64,000 nt of DNA. It comes from Sulfolobales archaeon. GTDB lineage: Archaea > Thermoproteota > Thermoprotei_A > Sulfolobales > Desulfurococcaceae. Under the pieces are notes generated by a model, which was given only the letters and a program-made list of their open reading frames with translations, was not told the origin of the DNA and did no database searches. Below, in pieces: positions 52,233-61,213 of the stretch. Every line of letters starts with the position of its first letter. Positions within the stretch are counted from its first letter, which is position 1. The stretch is from positions 116,481-180,480 of the forward strand of contig JANXDZ010000004.1 of the NCBI GenBank assembly GCA_025059075.1, given 5' to 3'. The translations under genes and the position numbers were made by a program.

Positions 52233-53747
52233 CTATATGCCTAAGGCAAGACATGTGTAAAGCCACGCGATTGCTGCAATTACTTGAGCACTAGCTATAA
52301 TTAGTGATTTTTTAAGCCAACTACTCCAAGTAATCTTAACCCCCCTCTTTTCAGCTATTGATAGAGCTACGATGTTGGCAGTAGAGCCTATTGGCGTATA
52401 GTTTCCTCCAAGGACTCCTCCGTATAATAGTGAAAAGTAAATTAAATCGTTTACTAAGCCAATTCTATTCATGAATGTTGCTATAGGTGTAAAAGCTATG
52501 ACTACTGATAAATTATCTAGGATAGCGCTAAGGAGAGTTGAACTAAGGATCATTACTGAGAGTATTAATGAAGCACTGCGTGAAAGTACGTATGCTAATT
52601 TAGCCATAACTCCACTGTATGTCAGTGAATAACTCAATATGAAGAGGCATATGAAGAACATTAGTGAAGGCCACTCAACGCTCTTATCTAAGTACTTAGG
52701 TACATCCTCTATACGTATTGCTGCAATGCTTAAAGCTATGAAGATGTATGGTACAAAGGCTAGAAGAGAGTGTGGCTCTACGTTTTGGCTAAAGGCTTTT
52801 TCTAGAAGTAAAGCAATGTTGTCATTAAGTGCGACCATAACTATAAACCCCAGCAGCATTAGTAGCCCATACCTCAAGCGGGCAATAGCATTCTCACTAA
52901 GCCCTATGTAGTAGTGATGTATGAACGCCTCTATCTTCCCTGATTTCTCGCTGAGCCTTCTGCTCACAGCGTTAACGAGGCCTCTCTCCATAAATAGTAC
53001 TAAGAGCAGTAGTATCGCGAAACATAAGATAGCTAGAGGCATAGAGTATTTAATGTATGACAGTATTGGCATCCCGGCCTTGAAGAATAGGTATACTCCT
53101 ATTGGATTTCCTATAGGTAGAGCTAAGCTACCAGTATTAGTAGCTATGACAGTTAGTATTAGTAGAGGCCTTGGATCAATGTTCATTATTGAAGAGAGCT
53201 CAAACACTAGCATTACTGAGTATACTATGCTAGTAACTTCATCTAATACTGCTGCTGTTATAAATGAGAGCAGTAGAGTTAGTGAAAGCAGTAGAGCTGA
53301 ACTCCCGCGAGTCACTTTAACTATGTTAACTGCAAGATATCTAAATACCCCTAGCTCACGCAGTAGGCCTGCAAGAGTCATAGAACCTATTAAGAAAAGT
53401 ATTAAGTTCCACTCAATAGATTTATTGACGAGGGCTTCTGGAGGAACTATGGCTGTAAAAGTTACAGCAACTATCCCTAGGATAGCTAATCCAACTCTCC
53501 ACTCCATCCTTATAATGGCTCCCACTACTACAAATAGGAAGGCAGTAAGGGATACTGCTTGCTCTAAAACCATGTTGAATGAATTTATTTCAAAGTCTTT
53601 ATTGGAATAGGGAGCTCTTTCACTAATCCATAAATTAACTATCTCTTCACCAATGGAGTCTCCTCCAACTTTAATTAACTTCATGGCTGTAAATGATATT
53701 GCGAAGAGCACTGTGAGTATTGCTAGCATCTTATACAAAGTCCTCAA
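52233..53747 (-). CDS. ArsB/NhaD-family anion or sodium/proton transporter
   Basis: A 504-residue membrane protein with about 12 TM helices in the ion-transporter superfamily that contains ArsB, NhaD and citrate/silicon-type permeases. Two internally repeated halves are visible, each with the family's TGS/GSTAN-type hairpins: NTGSLALPIGNPIGVYLFF (about 203-221) and NYTPIGSTANIVALS (about 450-464). The substrate (arsenite, Na+/H+, or a dicarboxylate) cannot be assigned by eye. It stands alone and converges on the TadC gene. The upstream gene is EcfT, in tandem on the same strand with about 97 bases between. Confidence 0.8.
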   Translation of the reverse strand: MRTLYKMLAILTVLFAISFTAMKLIKVGGDSIGEEIVNLWISERAPYSNKDFEINSFNMVLEQAVSLTAFLFVVVGAIIRMEWRVGLAILGIVAVTFTAIVPPEALVNKSIEWNLILFLIGSMTLAGLLRELGVFRYLAVNIVKVTRGSSALLLSLTLLLSFITAAVLDEVTSIVYSVMLVFELSSIMNIDPRPLLILTVIATNTGSLALPIGNPIGVYLFFKAGMPILSYIKYSMPLAILCFAILLLLVLFMERGLVNAVSRRLSEKSGKIEAFIHHYYIGLSENAIARLRYGLLMLLGFIVMVALNDNIALLLEKAFSQNVEPHSLLAFVPYIFIALSIAAIRIEDVPKYLDKSVEWPSLMFFICLFILSYSLTYSGVMAKLAYVLSRSASLILSVMILSSTLLSAILDNLSVVIAFTPIATFMNRIGLVNDLIYFSLLYGGVLGGNYTPIGSTANIVALSIAEKRGVKITWSSWLKKSLIIASAQVIAAIAWLYTCLALGI

Positions 53748-53843
53748 GTCAACTACCTCACATCAATCACTAACATTGTATTAGCTAGAGCTTAATCAAA
53801 TGATTAAGAGCTGCTTATAAAGTTTGCGCATTACAGTCTTCGT

Positions 53844-54620
53844 CTAAATTACAGGAACGAGGGCTATCGATGCATAGACTATGACTATAGTTAAGGCAAA
53901 GCCAGCATCTATTCTACGGAGCTTAAGTGGCTTATGGGAGGTCCTCCTATTGCTGTAGCCAAAGCCCTTTAACTCCATTGCTTCAACTAAGTCTCTAGCT
54001 CTAAGCATTGAGCAGACCATTGTTGGAACAACTATTGGCGTAAGCTTCCTCACTCTACTTAAGACTCCTCCTTTCTCTAGCTCCAGCCCCCTAGATCTTT
54101 GGGCATCGTAAATGCTCTTCATTTCATTGAACACTATTGGTATAAACCTAAGTGCAATGATGAATGTATATAGGTATGTGTACTTAAGGCCTATCTTAGA
54201 TAGCCCCTGCACTATTTCCCATGGAGTAGTGGTGGCTAGAAACATTGTTACAGCTATAGCTGCAATAAATACTCTAAGTATTGCCTTAGCCTGTGTTTCA
54301 AATAAGCTATAGATGTTTAAACGCCATCCAGTTAGGAGTAGCGATATCACTGTATTAAAGACTACTATTAGAGCAATAATTATGCTGAGGCTTTTTAAAA
54401 GAGCTGCAAGCCTATTGAGGATCCTTATGTAAAGCAGTGTAAGAACTACGTTAACTGCTAGAATCACTAAGAGTTTCTGTAAGTCATTAACTACGAGCAC
54501 AGCTATTGTTGCTACAGCGTACAGTAGCTTAACCCTAGGATCTATGTTGTGATAGAAGCCTTTGAGCTCTTCGTAAGTCAGTGCATAGTTTAAGTTTTCA
54601 AAAATGCTTTTCTTAGCCAC
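53844..54620 (-). CDS. ecfT: ECF transporter T component
   Basis: A 258-residue EcfT, the transmembrane energy-coupling subunit. About five TM helices are present. The two cytoplasmic coupling-helix motifs are SIYDAQRSRGLELEKGG (about 165-181; the Ala-Arg-Gly type box) and VEAMELKGFGYSNRRT (about 216-231). It links the ATPases to the substrate-binding S subunit. It ends the ecf operon: S component, fused ATPases, T component. Its start at ATG 54620 overlaps the ATPase gene by eight bases. Confidence 0.88.
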   Translation of the reverse strand: MAKKSIFENLNYALTYEELKGFYHNIDPRVKLLYAVATIAVLVVNDLQKLLVILAVNVVLTLLYIRILNRLAALLKSLSIIIALIVVFNTVISLLLTGWRLNIYSLFETQAKAILRVFIAAIAVTMFLATTTPWEIVQGLSKIGLKYTYLYTFIIALRFIPIVFNEMKSIYDAQRSRGLELEKGGVLSRVRKLTPIVVPTMVCSMLRARDLVEAMELKGFGYSNRRTSHKPLKLRRIDAGFALTIVIVYASIALVPVI

Positions 54621-56325
54621 TCCTCATACACCTAGATCCATTGACTATTGAAGCAAGCTCTTCAGCATTCAAAGGCTTCATGTAGGAGCTTGCTTTAGCC
54701 ATGCTTACGAGCTCCGGTATCTGTGGAAGTGTAACACGGGCTTTAGCCAATAGTTGTGCATCGTAAAGAATCTCCCTTGGATCTCCTTGGGCTACTACCT
54801 CTCCACTACTCATTAATACAACTCTATTGACTGGGGCATGAGCTAAGAACTCTACGTCGTGAGTAGTCATTATGACTGTCTTTCCCTTCTCCAATAAGTT
54901 TAGGAGAATCCTCAGTAACTCCATCTTCAATGAGTAGTCTATGCCAGCAGTAGGCTCATCTAATACAATTACCTCAGGCTCGTAGACAAGCACTGAAGCT
55001 ATAGCAAGCCTCCTCTGTTCTCCAACAGACAGCTCGTATGGAGACTTGTTGGCTAAACTGTGTAAGTTTAAGCTCTTCAAAATACTCATGGCTCTCCCCT
55101 CATCGTTGTTAAAGCCCATGCTCCTCAATGTGAACATTACTTCCCTTAGAGCATTCTCCTCAAAGAACTGGTGGAGGGGGTTTTGGAACACTATGCCTAC
55201 ATGTCTTGATAGCTCTGCTACAGTGTGCCTACGAGTATCCTTACTGAATACGAGTACTCTGCCTCTAGATGGTTTAAGGAGTCCATTGAAGTGCTTTATT
55301 AAAGTAGTCTTACCTGCTCCATTAGCTCCAACAATAGCTATGAAGTCTCCTCTACGTACCTCAAGGTTAATGCCCCTTAGAGCCTCCCTCCCACTTGAGT
55401 ATACGTACCATAGGTCTTCTACAACTATGACTTCCTCCCTACTCAACTCCCTATCCCTACTGGAGTTAGCGTAGTTGTTGAAGTTGCTTAGATCAATGTT
55501 TTTCAATAACACCTGTAATTCTTTAATAGCATCATCTAAGCGTAGTGGTGGATTACTTACTCCAATGTTTTTAAACAACCTTACGATTGGCGGAACATCC
55601 ATTCCCAGCGTCAATGAGTGCTCTAGGGCTCTCTCCGGCTCTCCATCAAATAAAATCCTTTTATTCAATATCACTAGCCTAGTGGCGTACTTAGCTAGCT
55701 CAGTTAACCTATGCTCTATTGCAATTACTGTAACTCCATCTCTACTGTAGAGCCTGTGGAGTATTGATAGAAGTTCTCTTACTCCAATAGGATCTAGGTG
55801 GGCTAGAGGTTCATCTAGTATGAGTATTCTAGGCTTATAGGCTAGAGCGCTAGCTAATGCAACTCTCTGTACTTCACCTCCAGAGAGAGTGTAGGTAGCT
55901 CTATTCCTTAAATGACTTATTCCAAGTCCTTCAATTACTTCATCAACTCTCTTAACTATTACATCTGGCTCATATAGGACGTTCTCTAGTCCAAATGCTA
56001 TCTCTTCTTCAACAATTATGTTAACAACTTGGTTTTCAGGGACTTGGAGTACTGCTCCAACTCTTCCTACAATGCTCTTCACTCCTTCTCTAACTACATT
56101 GACTCCATCAACGTATGCTTCTCCAGTAAGCCTACCTCCATATAGGTGTGGTATGAGGCCTAGCAGTATCTTGCATAGAGTGGATTTTCCTCCACCTGAT
56201 GGACCTGCTACTACTATGAATTCACCGTAGCTTACTCTAAGGCTTACATTCTCTAACGCTGGAGTGGATTCATTTGGATAGTAGTAAGTGACGTCCCTCA
56301 GCTCTACAGCAGGTCTATTCTTCAT
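54613..56325 (-). CDS. ECF transporter ATPase, two ABC domains in one chain
   Basis: A 570-residue protein with two ABC ATPase modules. Module 1 (about 1-260) has Walker A GPSGGGKST, signature LSGGEVQR and Walker B ILILDEPLAHLD. Module 2 (about 300-550) has Walker A GANGAGKTT, signature LSVGEQRR and Walker B VIVLDEPTAGID. In most ECF systems these are separate EcfA1 and EcfA2 proteins. The altered signature in module 2 (SVGE for SGGE) is common in EcfA pairs. The gene lies between the S and T components with 17 bases to the S gene. Confidence 0.92.
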   Translation of the reverse strand: MKNRPAVELRDVTYYYPNESTPALENVSLRVSYGEFIVVAGPSGGGKSTLCKILLGLIPHLYGGRLTGEAYVDGVNVVREGVKSIVGRVGAVLQVPENQVVNIIVEEEIAFGLENVLYEPDVIVKRVDEVIEGLGISHLRNRATYTLSGGEVQRVALASALAYKPRILILDEPLAHLDPIGVRELLSILHRLYSRDGVTVIAIEHRLTELAKYATRLVILNKRILFDGEPERALEHSLTLGMDVPPIVRLFKNIGVSNPPLRLDDAIKELQVLLKNIDLSNFNNYANSSRDRELSREEVIVVEDLWYVYSSGREALRGINLEVRRGDFIAIVGANGAGKTTLIKHFNGLLKPSRGRVLVFSKDTRRHTVAELSRHVGIVFQNPLHQFFEENALREVMFTLRSMGFNNDEGRAMSILKSLNLHSLANKSPYELSVGEQRRLAIASVLVYEPEVIVLDEPTAGIDYSLKMELLRILLNLLEKGKTVIMTTHDVEFLAHAPVNRVVLMSSGEVVAQGDPREILYDAQLLAKARVTLPQIPELVSMAKASSYMKPLNAEELASIVNGSRCMRSG

Positions 56326-56341
56326 TAATGCTACCCTTGCA

Positions 56342-57094
56342 TCAAGTCTTCAAGTACTTTAAGTGCAGAGTCTCCATTAAGCCAGGAGCTTTAGATAATG
56401 CCTTCACTAGAGGTATAGCTATTGCAAAAGCTATTGCTGCTTCAATAAAGTATTCAACTACGTAGAAAACTGGGTTAACCATGAATAGCGTTCTTACAAC
56501 GCTTACTTCACTAATCCCAAAGACTCCGCTGTAGACTATTGGGAGTGAGAAGATGAAGCAGCCGAATGCTTTGTCAAGCTCTCTACCTATAAAGAAGATC
56601 ATGTATAGTGATGCATAGAAGTACTTAGAGCCCTTCTTAAATAACATTACTGCTAAAGGAGTTATGAGTAGTGCAGCTATTTTATCGAAGAAAGCAAGCA
56701 TGTATACATACCAGTACTCCGCAATGGGGTTGAATGGTGGAGTAATCATTGATGCAATAAGCATTACTAGCATTATTGCCATAGGCTCCTTCCACTTCTT
56801 CTCAACTAGTAGTCCAGCTCCAAGAGCTGATAGTGGTGCTGCTAAAATAAATGGCATTCCATAGGGGTTGGGCGGCGTTAGGGATTTAACGATATTCCCA
56901 ATTAATACAGCTGTGAAACCTACGTAGGGCCCTAAGACTATGCCTAGTATTGGAGCTATAGAAGCACCTAGCTCAATCCTCAACTCAGGTAAACCTACTG
57001 CAGGTAATCCAGGTAGCCATAGGAATATGTAGTATATTGCAGCACTTACTCCTGCATAAGCAGCTAGATAGCTTGCTCTAACTCTAGAGCTCAA
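56342..57094 (-). CDS. ECF transporter substrate-specific (S) component
   Basis: A 250-residue membrane protein with about six TM helices and the ECF S-type features: PELRIELGASIAPILGIVLG (about 36-55), then a GIGNIVKSL-like VLIGNIVKSLTPPNPYG. It gives the substrate specificity to the EcfT/ATPase module downstream. The S-protein subgroup and substrate are not recognised by eye. It is the first gene of the operon, and its start is about 80 bases from that of a divergent HTH-PfkB gene, with a palindrome between them. A link to a nucleoside or sugar handled by that kinase is plausible. Confidence 0.8.
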   Translation of the reverse strand: MSSRVRASYLAAYAGVSAAIYYIFLWLPGLPAVGLPELRIELGASIAPILGIVLGPYVGFTAVLIGNIVKSLTPPNPYGMPFILAAPLSALGAGLLVEKKWKEPMAIMLVMLIASMITPPFNPIAEYWYVYMLAFFDKIAALLITPLAVMLFKKGSKYFYASLYMIFFIGRELDKAFGCFIFSLPIVYSGVFGISEVSVVRTLFMVNPVFYVVEYFIEAAIAFAIAIPLVKALSKAPGLMETLHLKYLKT

Positions 57095-57104
57095 TGCAGC
57101 TCTC

Positions 57105-57126
57105 CCTGTGTAATGTGTTACACAGG
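57105..57126. promoter_or_regulatory. Perfect 9-bp palindrome, probable operator of the ECF/HTH-kinase divergon
   Basis: CCTGTGTAA (57105-57113), spacer TGTG, and TTACACAGG (57118-57126) form a perfect inverted repeat in the short space between the divergent ECF operon and the HTH-PfkB gene. It sits 11 bases from the S-component start, over its core promoter, and next to the TATA box of the kinase gene. The HTH of the kinase fusion is the obvious candidate to bind it. Confidence 0.6.
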
Positions 57127-57128
57127 AA

Positions 57129-57138
57129 AAAATATAAG
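57129..57138 (+). promoter_or_regulatory. TATA box of the HTH-PfkB gene
   Basis: AAAATATAAG directly after the palindrome, about 45 bases before GTG 57178. Repressor occupancy of the palindrome would overlap this element. Confidence 0.5.
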
Positions 57139-57177
57139 TCTTTCTATGTAAGCCCTCTACACAGAGAGCTTTACTAG

Positions 57178-58578
57178 GTGCTCACAGTGTCTAGCTCTAA
57201 ATACTGGCCTTTCATAGTTTTTATGCCAATTGAAGCAAGTGAGAGAGCTAAATATGTATCAACTCTATTCTCTTCTCCAGTAGCTCTAGAAGTATTGAAT
57301 ATATTTAAGTTAGATAGATCCCTGTGTCAGGGGGAAATCATTAGATCTATGGACCATCACTCAAATAAGACTATCTTAACTATGCTTAAGAGATTAGTGA
57401 ACCTAGGCTTACTTAGTGAAGAAACTAGGTTAGAATGGCGTGGTAAGAGGAGAGTTAAAGTAAAGTGCTATAAGTTAACTGAGCTAGGTAAGTGGTATAA
57501 CTTATTGTTCAAAGATCCAAAGAGTATAGATGCAGCACTACTTAAGGAGAATTTAGTTAAGTTAACTCTAGAATTCTTAAATAAATTCATTGAGTTCAGT
57601 GAAGAAATAGGGCTATCTACAAGAAATCAAGTTGATGGAATACTAACTGGTGCACTAAGAGCTATTACTGAAAGAAGCTCTAAACACCTCCCAGACCTAG
57701 TTGTATTTGGATCAATTGCATTCGACATCTACTTAACCCACGGCTTAAGGGTTTATCCAGGTGGATCTGGAGCTAATGTAGCGGCAATAGCTTCATCCCT
57801 TGGATTAAGGACTTGTCTAGCTACTCGAATACCAATAGACCCCCTTGGACTTCAGTCAGTAGTTGAATTAATTGAAGCAGGAGTAGATGTAAGCTTAGTT
57901 GACTTAAGTAAGGACTTGAAGACAACTATCTGCACAGTACTCCATGAGTTGCCCCACTCACCTAAAGTCTCCTGTTCATACGATCCATTGAATCCACCTG
58001 TGTTAACGCAGTTGAACAATAGGTTAATAGACTTCTGCAGAGCGTCTAAAGCAATATATATTGGTGAAGGAGTTAATAGAGTCTTCATAGATTTACTTAA
58101 GGAAGTTGGTGGAGGGAAACTCGTTGTCTATAGGCCTCATAAGCTTTCAATAGATTTAGCATTAAACGAATTCCTATCAATAATGAGCTATGGCCCAGTG
58201 GTCGTATTAAATGATGATAAAGTTGAAGCACTTGAGAGCAGGGGGGTTAGAGTACCGAGTGAGTTGTTTAAGCATGGTGCTAGAAGCATAGTAGTTACAA
58301 GGGGGTTTAAGGGATCTCTTCTCTATGAATCACCAGGATCAATGCCCGTGGAGTATAAGGCTCCTGAAGTCAAGGCAATTGATCCACTTGGTGCAGGAGA
58401 CGTATTTTCAGCAGTACTCATATACTGTTTATTAAAGGGGCTTGACTTAAGGAGTGCTGTTGAGAAATCCACTCTTAAGGCAAGTGATTCAACAATGCAG
58501 CTGGGGCCACGTAAAGCTATTTCAATGATGGAATTTGAGGAGGCTCCTCCAAGTACTGAGAGATCGCTCTTTACTTAA
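57178..58578 (+). CDS. PfkB-family sugar kinase with N-terminal HTH domain
   Basis: A 466-residue fusion. Residues about 25-115 form a winged HTH (GEIIRSMDHHSNKTILTMLK, then RLVNLGLLSEETRLEW). Residues about 165-460 are a PfkB/ribokinase domain with GGSGANVAAIASSLGL near the start and the catalytic DPLGAGDVFSAVLIYCL near the end, in which the base Asp is intact. The kinase could sense its sugar or nucleoside and the HTH could control transport. ATG 57223 (MPIEASERAKYVS) is an alternative start. The gene is divergent from an ECF transporter and followed by an ornithine-cyclodeaminase family gene. Confidence 0.88.
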   Translation: MLTVSSSKYWPFIVFMPIEASERAKYVSTLFSSPVALEVLNIFKLDRSLCQGEIIRSMDHHSNKTILTMLKRLVNLGLLSEETRLEWRGKRRVKVKCYKLTELGKWYNLLFKDPKSIDAALLKENLVKLTLEFLNKFIEFSEEIGLSTRNQVDGILTGALRAITERSSKHLPDLVVFGSIAFDIYLTHGLRVYPGGSGANVAAIASSLGLRTCLATRIPIDPLGLQSVVELIEAGVDVSLVDLSKDLKTTICTVLHELPHSPKVSCSYDPLNPPVLTQLNNRLIDFCRASKAIYIGEGVNRVFIDLLKEVGGGKLVVYRPHKLSIDLALNEFLSIMSYGPVVVLNDDKVEALESRGVRVPSELFKHGARSIVVTRGFKGSLLYESPGSMPVEYKAPEVKAIDPLGAGDVFSAVLIYCLLKGLDLRSAVEKSTLKASDSTMQLGPRKAISMMEFEEAPPSTERSLFT

Positions 58579-58640
58579 AGCCAGCTCCTACTCTACACCT
58601 TATATTACCAGGTCAACTAGTTTAAGCACGGTGGTTTACT

Positions 58641-59630
58641 TTGATAGATGTACTTGTTTTAGGCGTTAGTGAAGTAAGATCTGTTTTAAGCATGGATAAA
58701 GCAATAGATCTTGTTGAATTAGCTTTCCGTGAGAAAGGGCTTGGCAGAGTTCAAATGCCTCCTAAGACGTACTTATTCTTCAATAAATACAATGGAGATC
58801 TTAGGGTTATGCCGGCTTACTTAGAGAACCTCAATGTTGCTGGAGTAAAGGTTGTTAACGTCCATCCATTTAATCCAGTTAAATACAGTCTTCCAACAGT
58901 TATGGCTACAGTAATTATCGTTGATCCTGAGACTGGGAGGCCCCTCAGCATAATGGATGGAACTTGGCTTACGTGCACTAGGACAGCTGCAGCTGCAGCA
59001 GTAGCTACAAAGTATTTAGCTAGATCTAACTCAAAGATCCTGGGGATTGTTGGAGCAGGAGCCCTAGCTCCATTCCACATAGATGCTTTATCAAGAGTGC
59101 TTAGAGTTGAATCACTACTCATATACGATGTAGATAGAGGTAAGGCTGAGAGAACGGCTATTGAGGCTCGAGAAAGGCTTGGAGTAAGAGCTCTAGCTGT
59201 AAGTAGCCCTAGGGAGGCTGTTGAAGGAGTAGATGTACTTACTACTCTAACGCCATCTAGAAAGCCCGTGGTTTTAAATGAGTGGATTACTGGAGGAATC
59301 CACATAAATGCTATGGGGGCAGATGCCCCTGGGAAGGAGGAGCTAGATCCACTTATACTCAAGAGGGCTAAGGTAGTTGTAGATGACTTTGAGCAAGCGA
59401 TACATAGTGGTGAAGTAAATGTACCAATAAGCTCCGGCTTCATTGATAGAAGCTGTATATATGCTGAATTAGGTGAAGTAATTGTTGGATTGAAGAAGGG
59501 TAGAGTGTCTAGTGATGAAGTAACTGTATTTGATTCAACAGGCTTAGCTATACAGGACGTTATAGTGGCGAGCTACGTTTATAATGAAGCAGTTAAGAGA
59601 GGCTTAGGTAAGACAATAACGTTACACTAG
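58641..59630 (+). CDS. Ornithine cyclodeaminase / alanine dehydrogenase family enzyme
   Basis: A 329-residue NAD-dependent enzyme of the OCD/mu-crystallin family. The N-terminal substrate domain has VAGVKVVNVHPFNPVKYSLP (Lys near residue 75) and TWLTCTRTAAAAAVATKYLA (Arg near 115). The Rossmann domain has LGIVGAGALAPFHIDAL (about 134-150) and the Asp in AMGADAPGKEELD. Members deaminate ornithine to proline, reduce imines, or act as archaeal alanine dehydrogenase. TTG 58641 is the start. About 60 bases separate it from the HTH-kinase gene, so one transcript is possible. Confidence 0.85.
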   Translation: MIDVLVLGVSEVRSVLSMDKAIDLVELAFREKGLGRVQMPPKTYLFFNKYNGDLRVMPAYLENLNVAGVKVVNVHPFNPVKYSLPTVMATVIIVDPETGRPLSIMDGTWLTCTRTAAAAAVATKYLARSNSKILGIVGAGALAPFHIDALSRVLRVESLLIYDVDRGKAERTAIEARERLGVRALAVSSPREAVEGVDVLTTLTPSRKPVVLNEWITGGIHINAMGADAPGKEELDPLILKRAKVVVDDFEQAIHSGEVNVPISSGFIDRSCIYAELGEVIVGLKKGRVSSDEVTVFDSTGLAIQDVIVASYVYNEAVKRGLGKTITLH

Positions 59631-59704
59631 CCACTGATCCACGTGTGTGAATTACGTGTCATCAACAAGACTTATGGACATTGCCCTAGCTAATTGAATT
59701 AGAG

Positions 59705-60034
59705 GTGTTAGAAGCGCCTTTAACTCACCGGGTTTCAGCAAGAGCTTATGCATCATTCAACGACGTAGTTAGAATAATGGAGTCCAGCTATGTTTGCAAA
59801 CATACACATACTGAAGTCATTAACGCAAGGCCTAGAGTAGCAGTAGTATTTGGAGAGAGGTATTTCTTTAGAGCAGGCAGCTAATTAGATGTAGCGCTAA
59901 TAGTGATTGAAGAAGTCTCATCCACTGTCTTTAAGGCTGTTGCAACAAGCAGTATGAGGAGATTACTGGACTTCTTTGACTTAGGTTCTTCAAAGGACTA
60001 TGTATTTAAGCCATTAGTAAATGTGAGAGGTTAA
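59705..60034 (+). pseudogene. Small protein gene with one in-frame stop
   Basis: GTG 59705 to TAA 60032-60034 is 110 codons with a single internal TAA at codon 60 (59882-59884). Both halves are protein-like: ARAYASFNDVVRIMESSYVC and RVAVVFGERYFFRAGS before the stop, IEEVSSTVFKAVATSSMRRL and LDFFDLGSSKDYVFKPL after it. The pattern recalls a roughly 110-residue uncharacterised family (DUF6054-like), though that is a guess. For AT-rich non-coding DNA about seven stops would be expected. A recent nonsense mutation or a sequencing error is likely. The stretch around it (59631-59704, 60035-60155) holds nothing else. Confidence 0.5.
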
Positions 60035-60155
60035 GGCAAGGTGTAAGGCGTTAGTGGAAGTAGATTATTTAAATGTAGGGAAGTCGGAGTTTATGAGCTT
60101 CAATAGAGAGATTTGATGAGTTAACTGCTTTTAGTAGCAGAGTGTGCAGTATTAG

Positions 60156-60488
60156 CTAAATCTCTTTCTCCAGTATTACTGCTGTTCCATAAGCTACTAC
60201 TTCTGCTGCTCCACTCATTATGTTTGAAGTAGTTAGTCTTACTCCAATTACTCCATTCGCTCCCATGGCTTTTGCTTTCTCAATCATCCTCTTCAATGCT
60301 TCATCCCTAGAACTAGCTAGAAGCTCTGTGTACTCAACTATTTCTCCTCCAGCTATGTTTCTAAGAACTGCAACAATGTCTCTACCTATGCTTCTAGCTC
60401 TAACTACGCTTCCACTAACGATTCCTAAGACTTTTTTAACTCTATAGCCTGGAATATAGTGTAGAGTTGTAACAATGACTTCATCCAT
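60156..60488 (-). CDS. UPF0145 / YbjQ-family protein
   Basis: A 110-residue member of the UPF0145 (YbjQ, DUF74) family, a small fold that assembles into pentamers and is called heavy-metal-binding in databases on thin grounds. Matching segments are LHYIPGYRVKKVLGIVSGSV, VRARSIGRD, and AMGANGVIGVRLTTSNIMSG. ATG 60488 overlaps the upstream YhfC-like gene by eight bases, so the pair is co-translated. Its role is unknown; the pairing with a membrane protease is of interest. Confidence 0.88.
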   Translation of the reverse strand: MDEVIVTTLHYIPGYRVKKVLGIVSGSVVRARSIGRDIVAVLRNIAGGEIVEYTELLASSRDEALKRMIEKAKAMGANGVIGVRLTTSNIMSGAAEVVAYGTAVILEKEI

Positions 60489-61140
60489 AGCGCTCCCCCA
60501 CGGGTTTATTCACAGCACTCCTTAAATCCCTTAGAATAGGGATTGCTATAGTTGTAAATATTAATGCACTAAATGCTGCTATCACTAGCTCTACGAGCCA
60601 TGCATTTCTCAACAAGTATAGAGCTGTTATAGCTGTAATGTTTGCTGCTGAGTGAATAATTATTGAAGCTGTAAGTAGCTTAAAGCTCCACGGATTCCTG
60701 CTCAACAGTAGGGTTAGAGATAAGTGTATTAATATAGCGCTATTCCTCTCTAAAGCACCTGGAAGTAAGTCGATCCAGCTGTATTGATATACTGCTAAAC
60801 TCACTGGTATAGCGTATATTAATAGTGCTTCTATAAACCCCCATCCAAGCCCTAGCGCTATTGATCTTCTTATTGAAGCACTTCTAACTAACTCTATTCT
60901 AAGGAATAGGAATCTAGTGGTTTCCTCAAATAATCCAGCCATAAGTGAAGCAAAGTATCCATAGATTACTTCCGGTAGAGGTACAGCCATTAATATAGGG
61001 ATCCTTAGGATAAGTGCTAAAAACCACCCACTCCCCCCTAAGATAGCTATTACCCAATTAATTCCCTTAGTGCCAGCAACTTTAGCTAAAGCTATTAGAG
61101 CTGGAGCTAGAGCAATAGCTATTGGAATTATAGTGCTCAA
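60481..61140 (-). CDS. YhfC-like intramembrane metalloprotease family protein
   Basis: A 219-residue protein with about seven TM helices. The motifs ASLMAGLFEETTRFLFLRIE (EE pair in a TM helix), LGLGWGFIEALLIYA and IIHSAANITAIT match the YhfC family, which belongs to the Abi/PrsW-type intramembrane proteases by fold. The Glu-Glu and His residues are those expected for the zinc site. ATG 61140 is the start. It overlaps the UPF0145 gene by eight bases and is divergent from a small membrane protein gene 73 bases away. Confidence 0.75.
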   Translation of the reverse strand: MSTIIPIAIALAPALIALAKVAGTKGINWVIAILGGSGWFLALILRIPILMAVPLPEVIYGYFASLMAGLFEETTRFLFLRIELVRSASIRRSIALGLGWGFIEALLIYAIPVSLAVYQYSWIDLLPGALERNSAILIHLSLTLLLSRNPWSFKLLTASIIIHSAANITAITALYLLRNAWLVELVIAAFSALIFTTIAIPILRDLRSAVNKPVGERYG

Positions 61141-61213
61141 AGCCGCTACTCAACTCACTTACCTAGACTTAATACTGCGTTAAGTAATAAATAAGCATAG
61201 GTGGCTTAACTCT

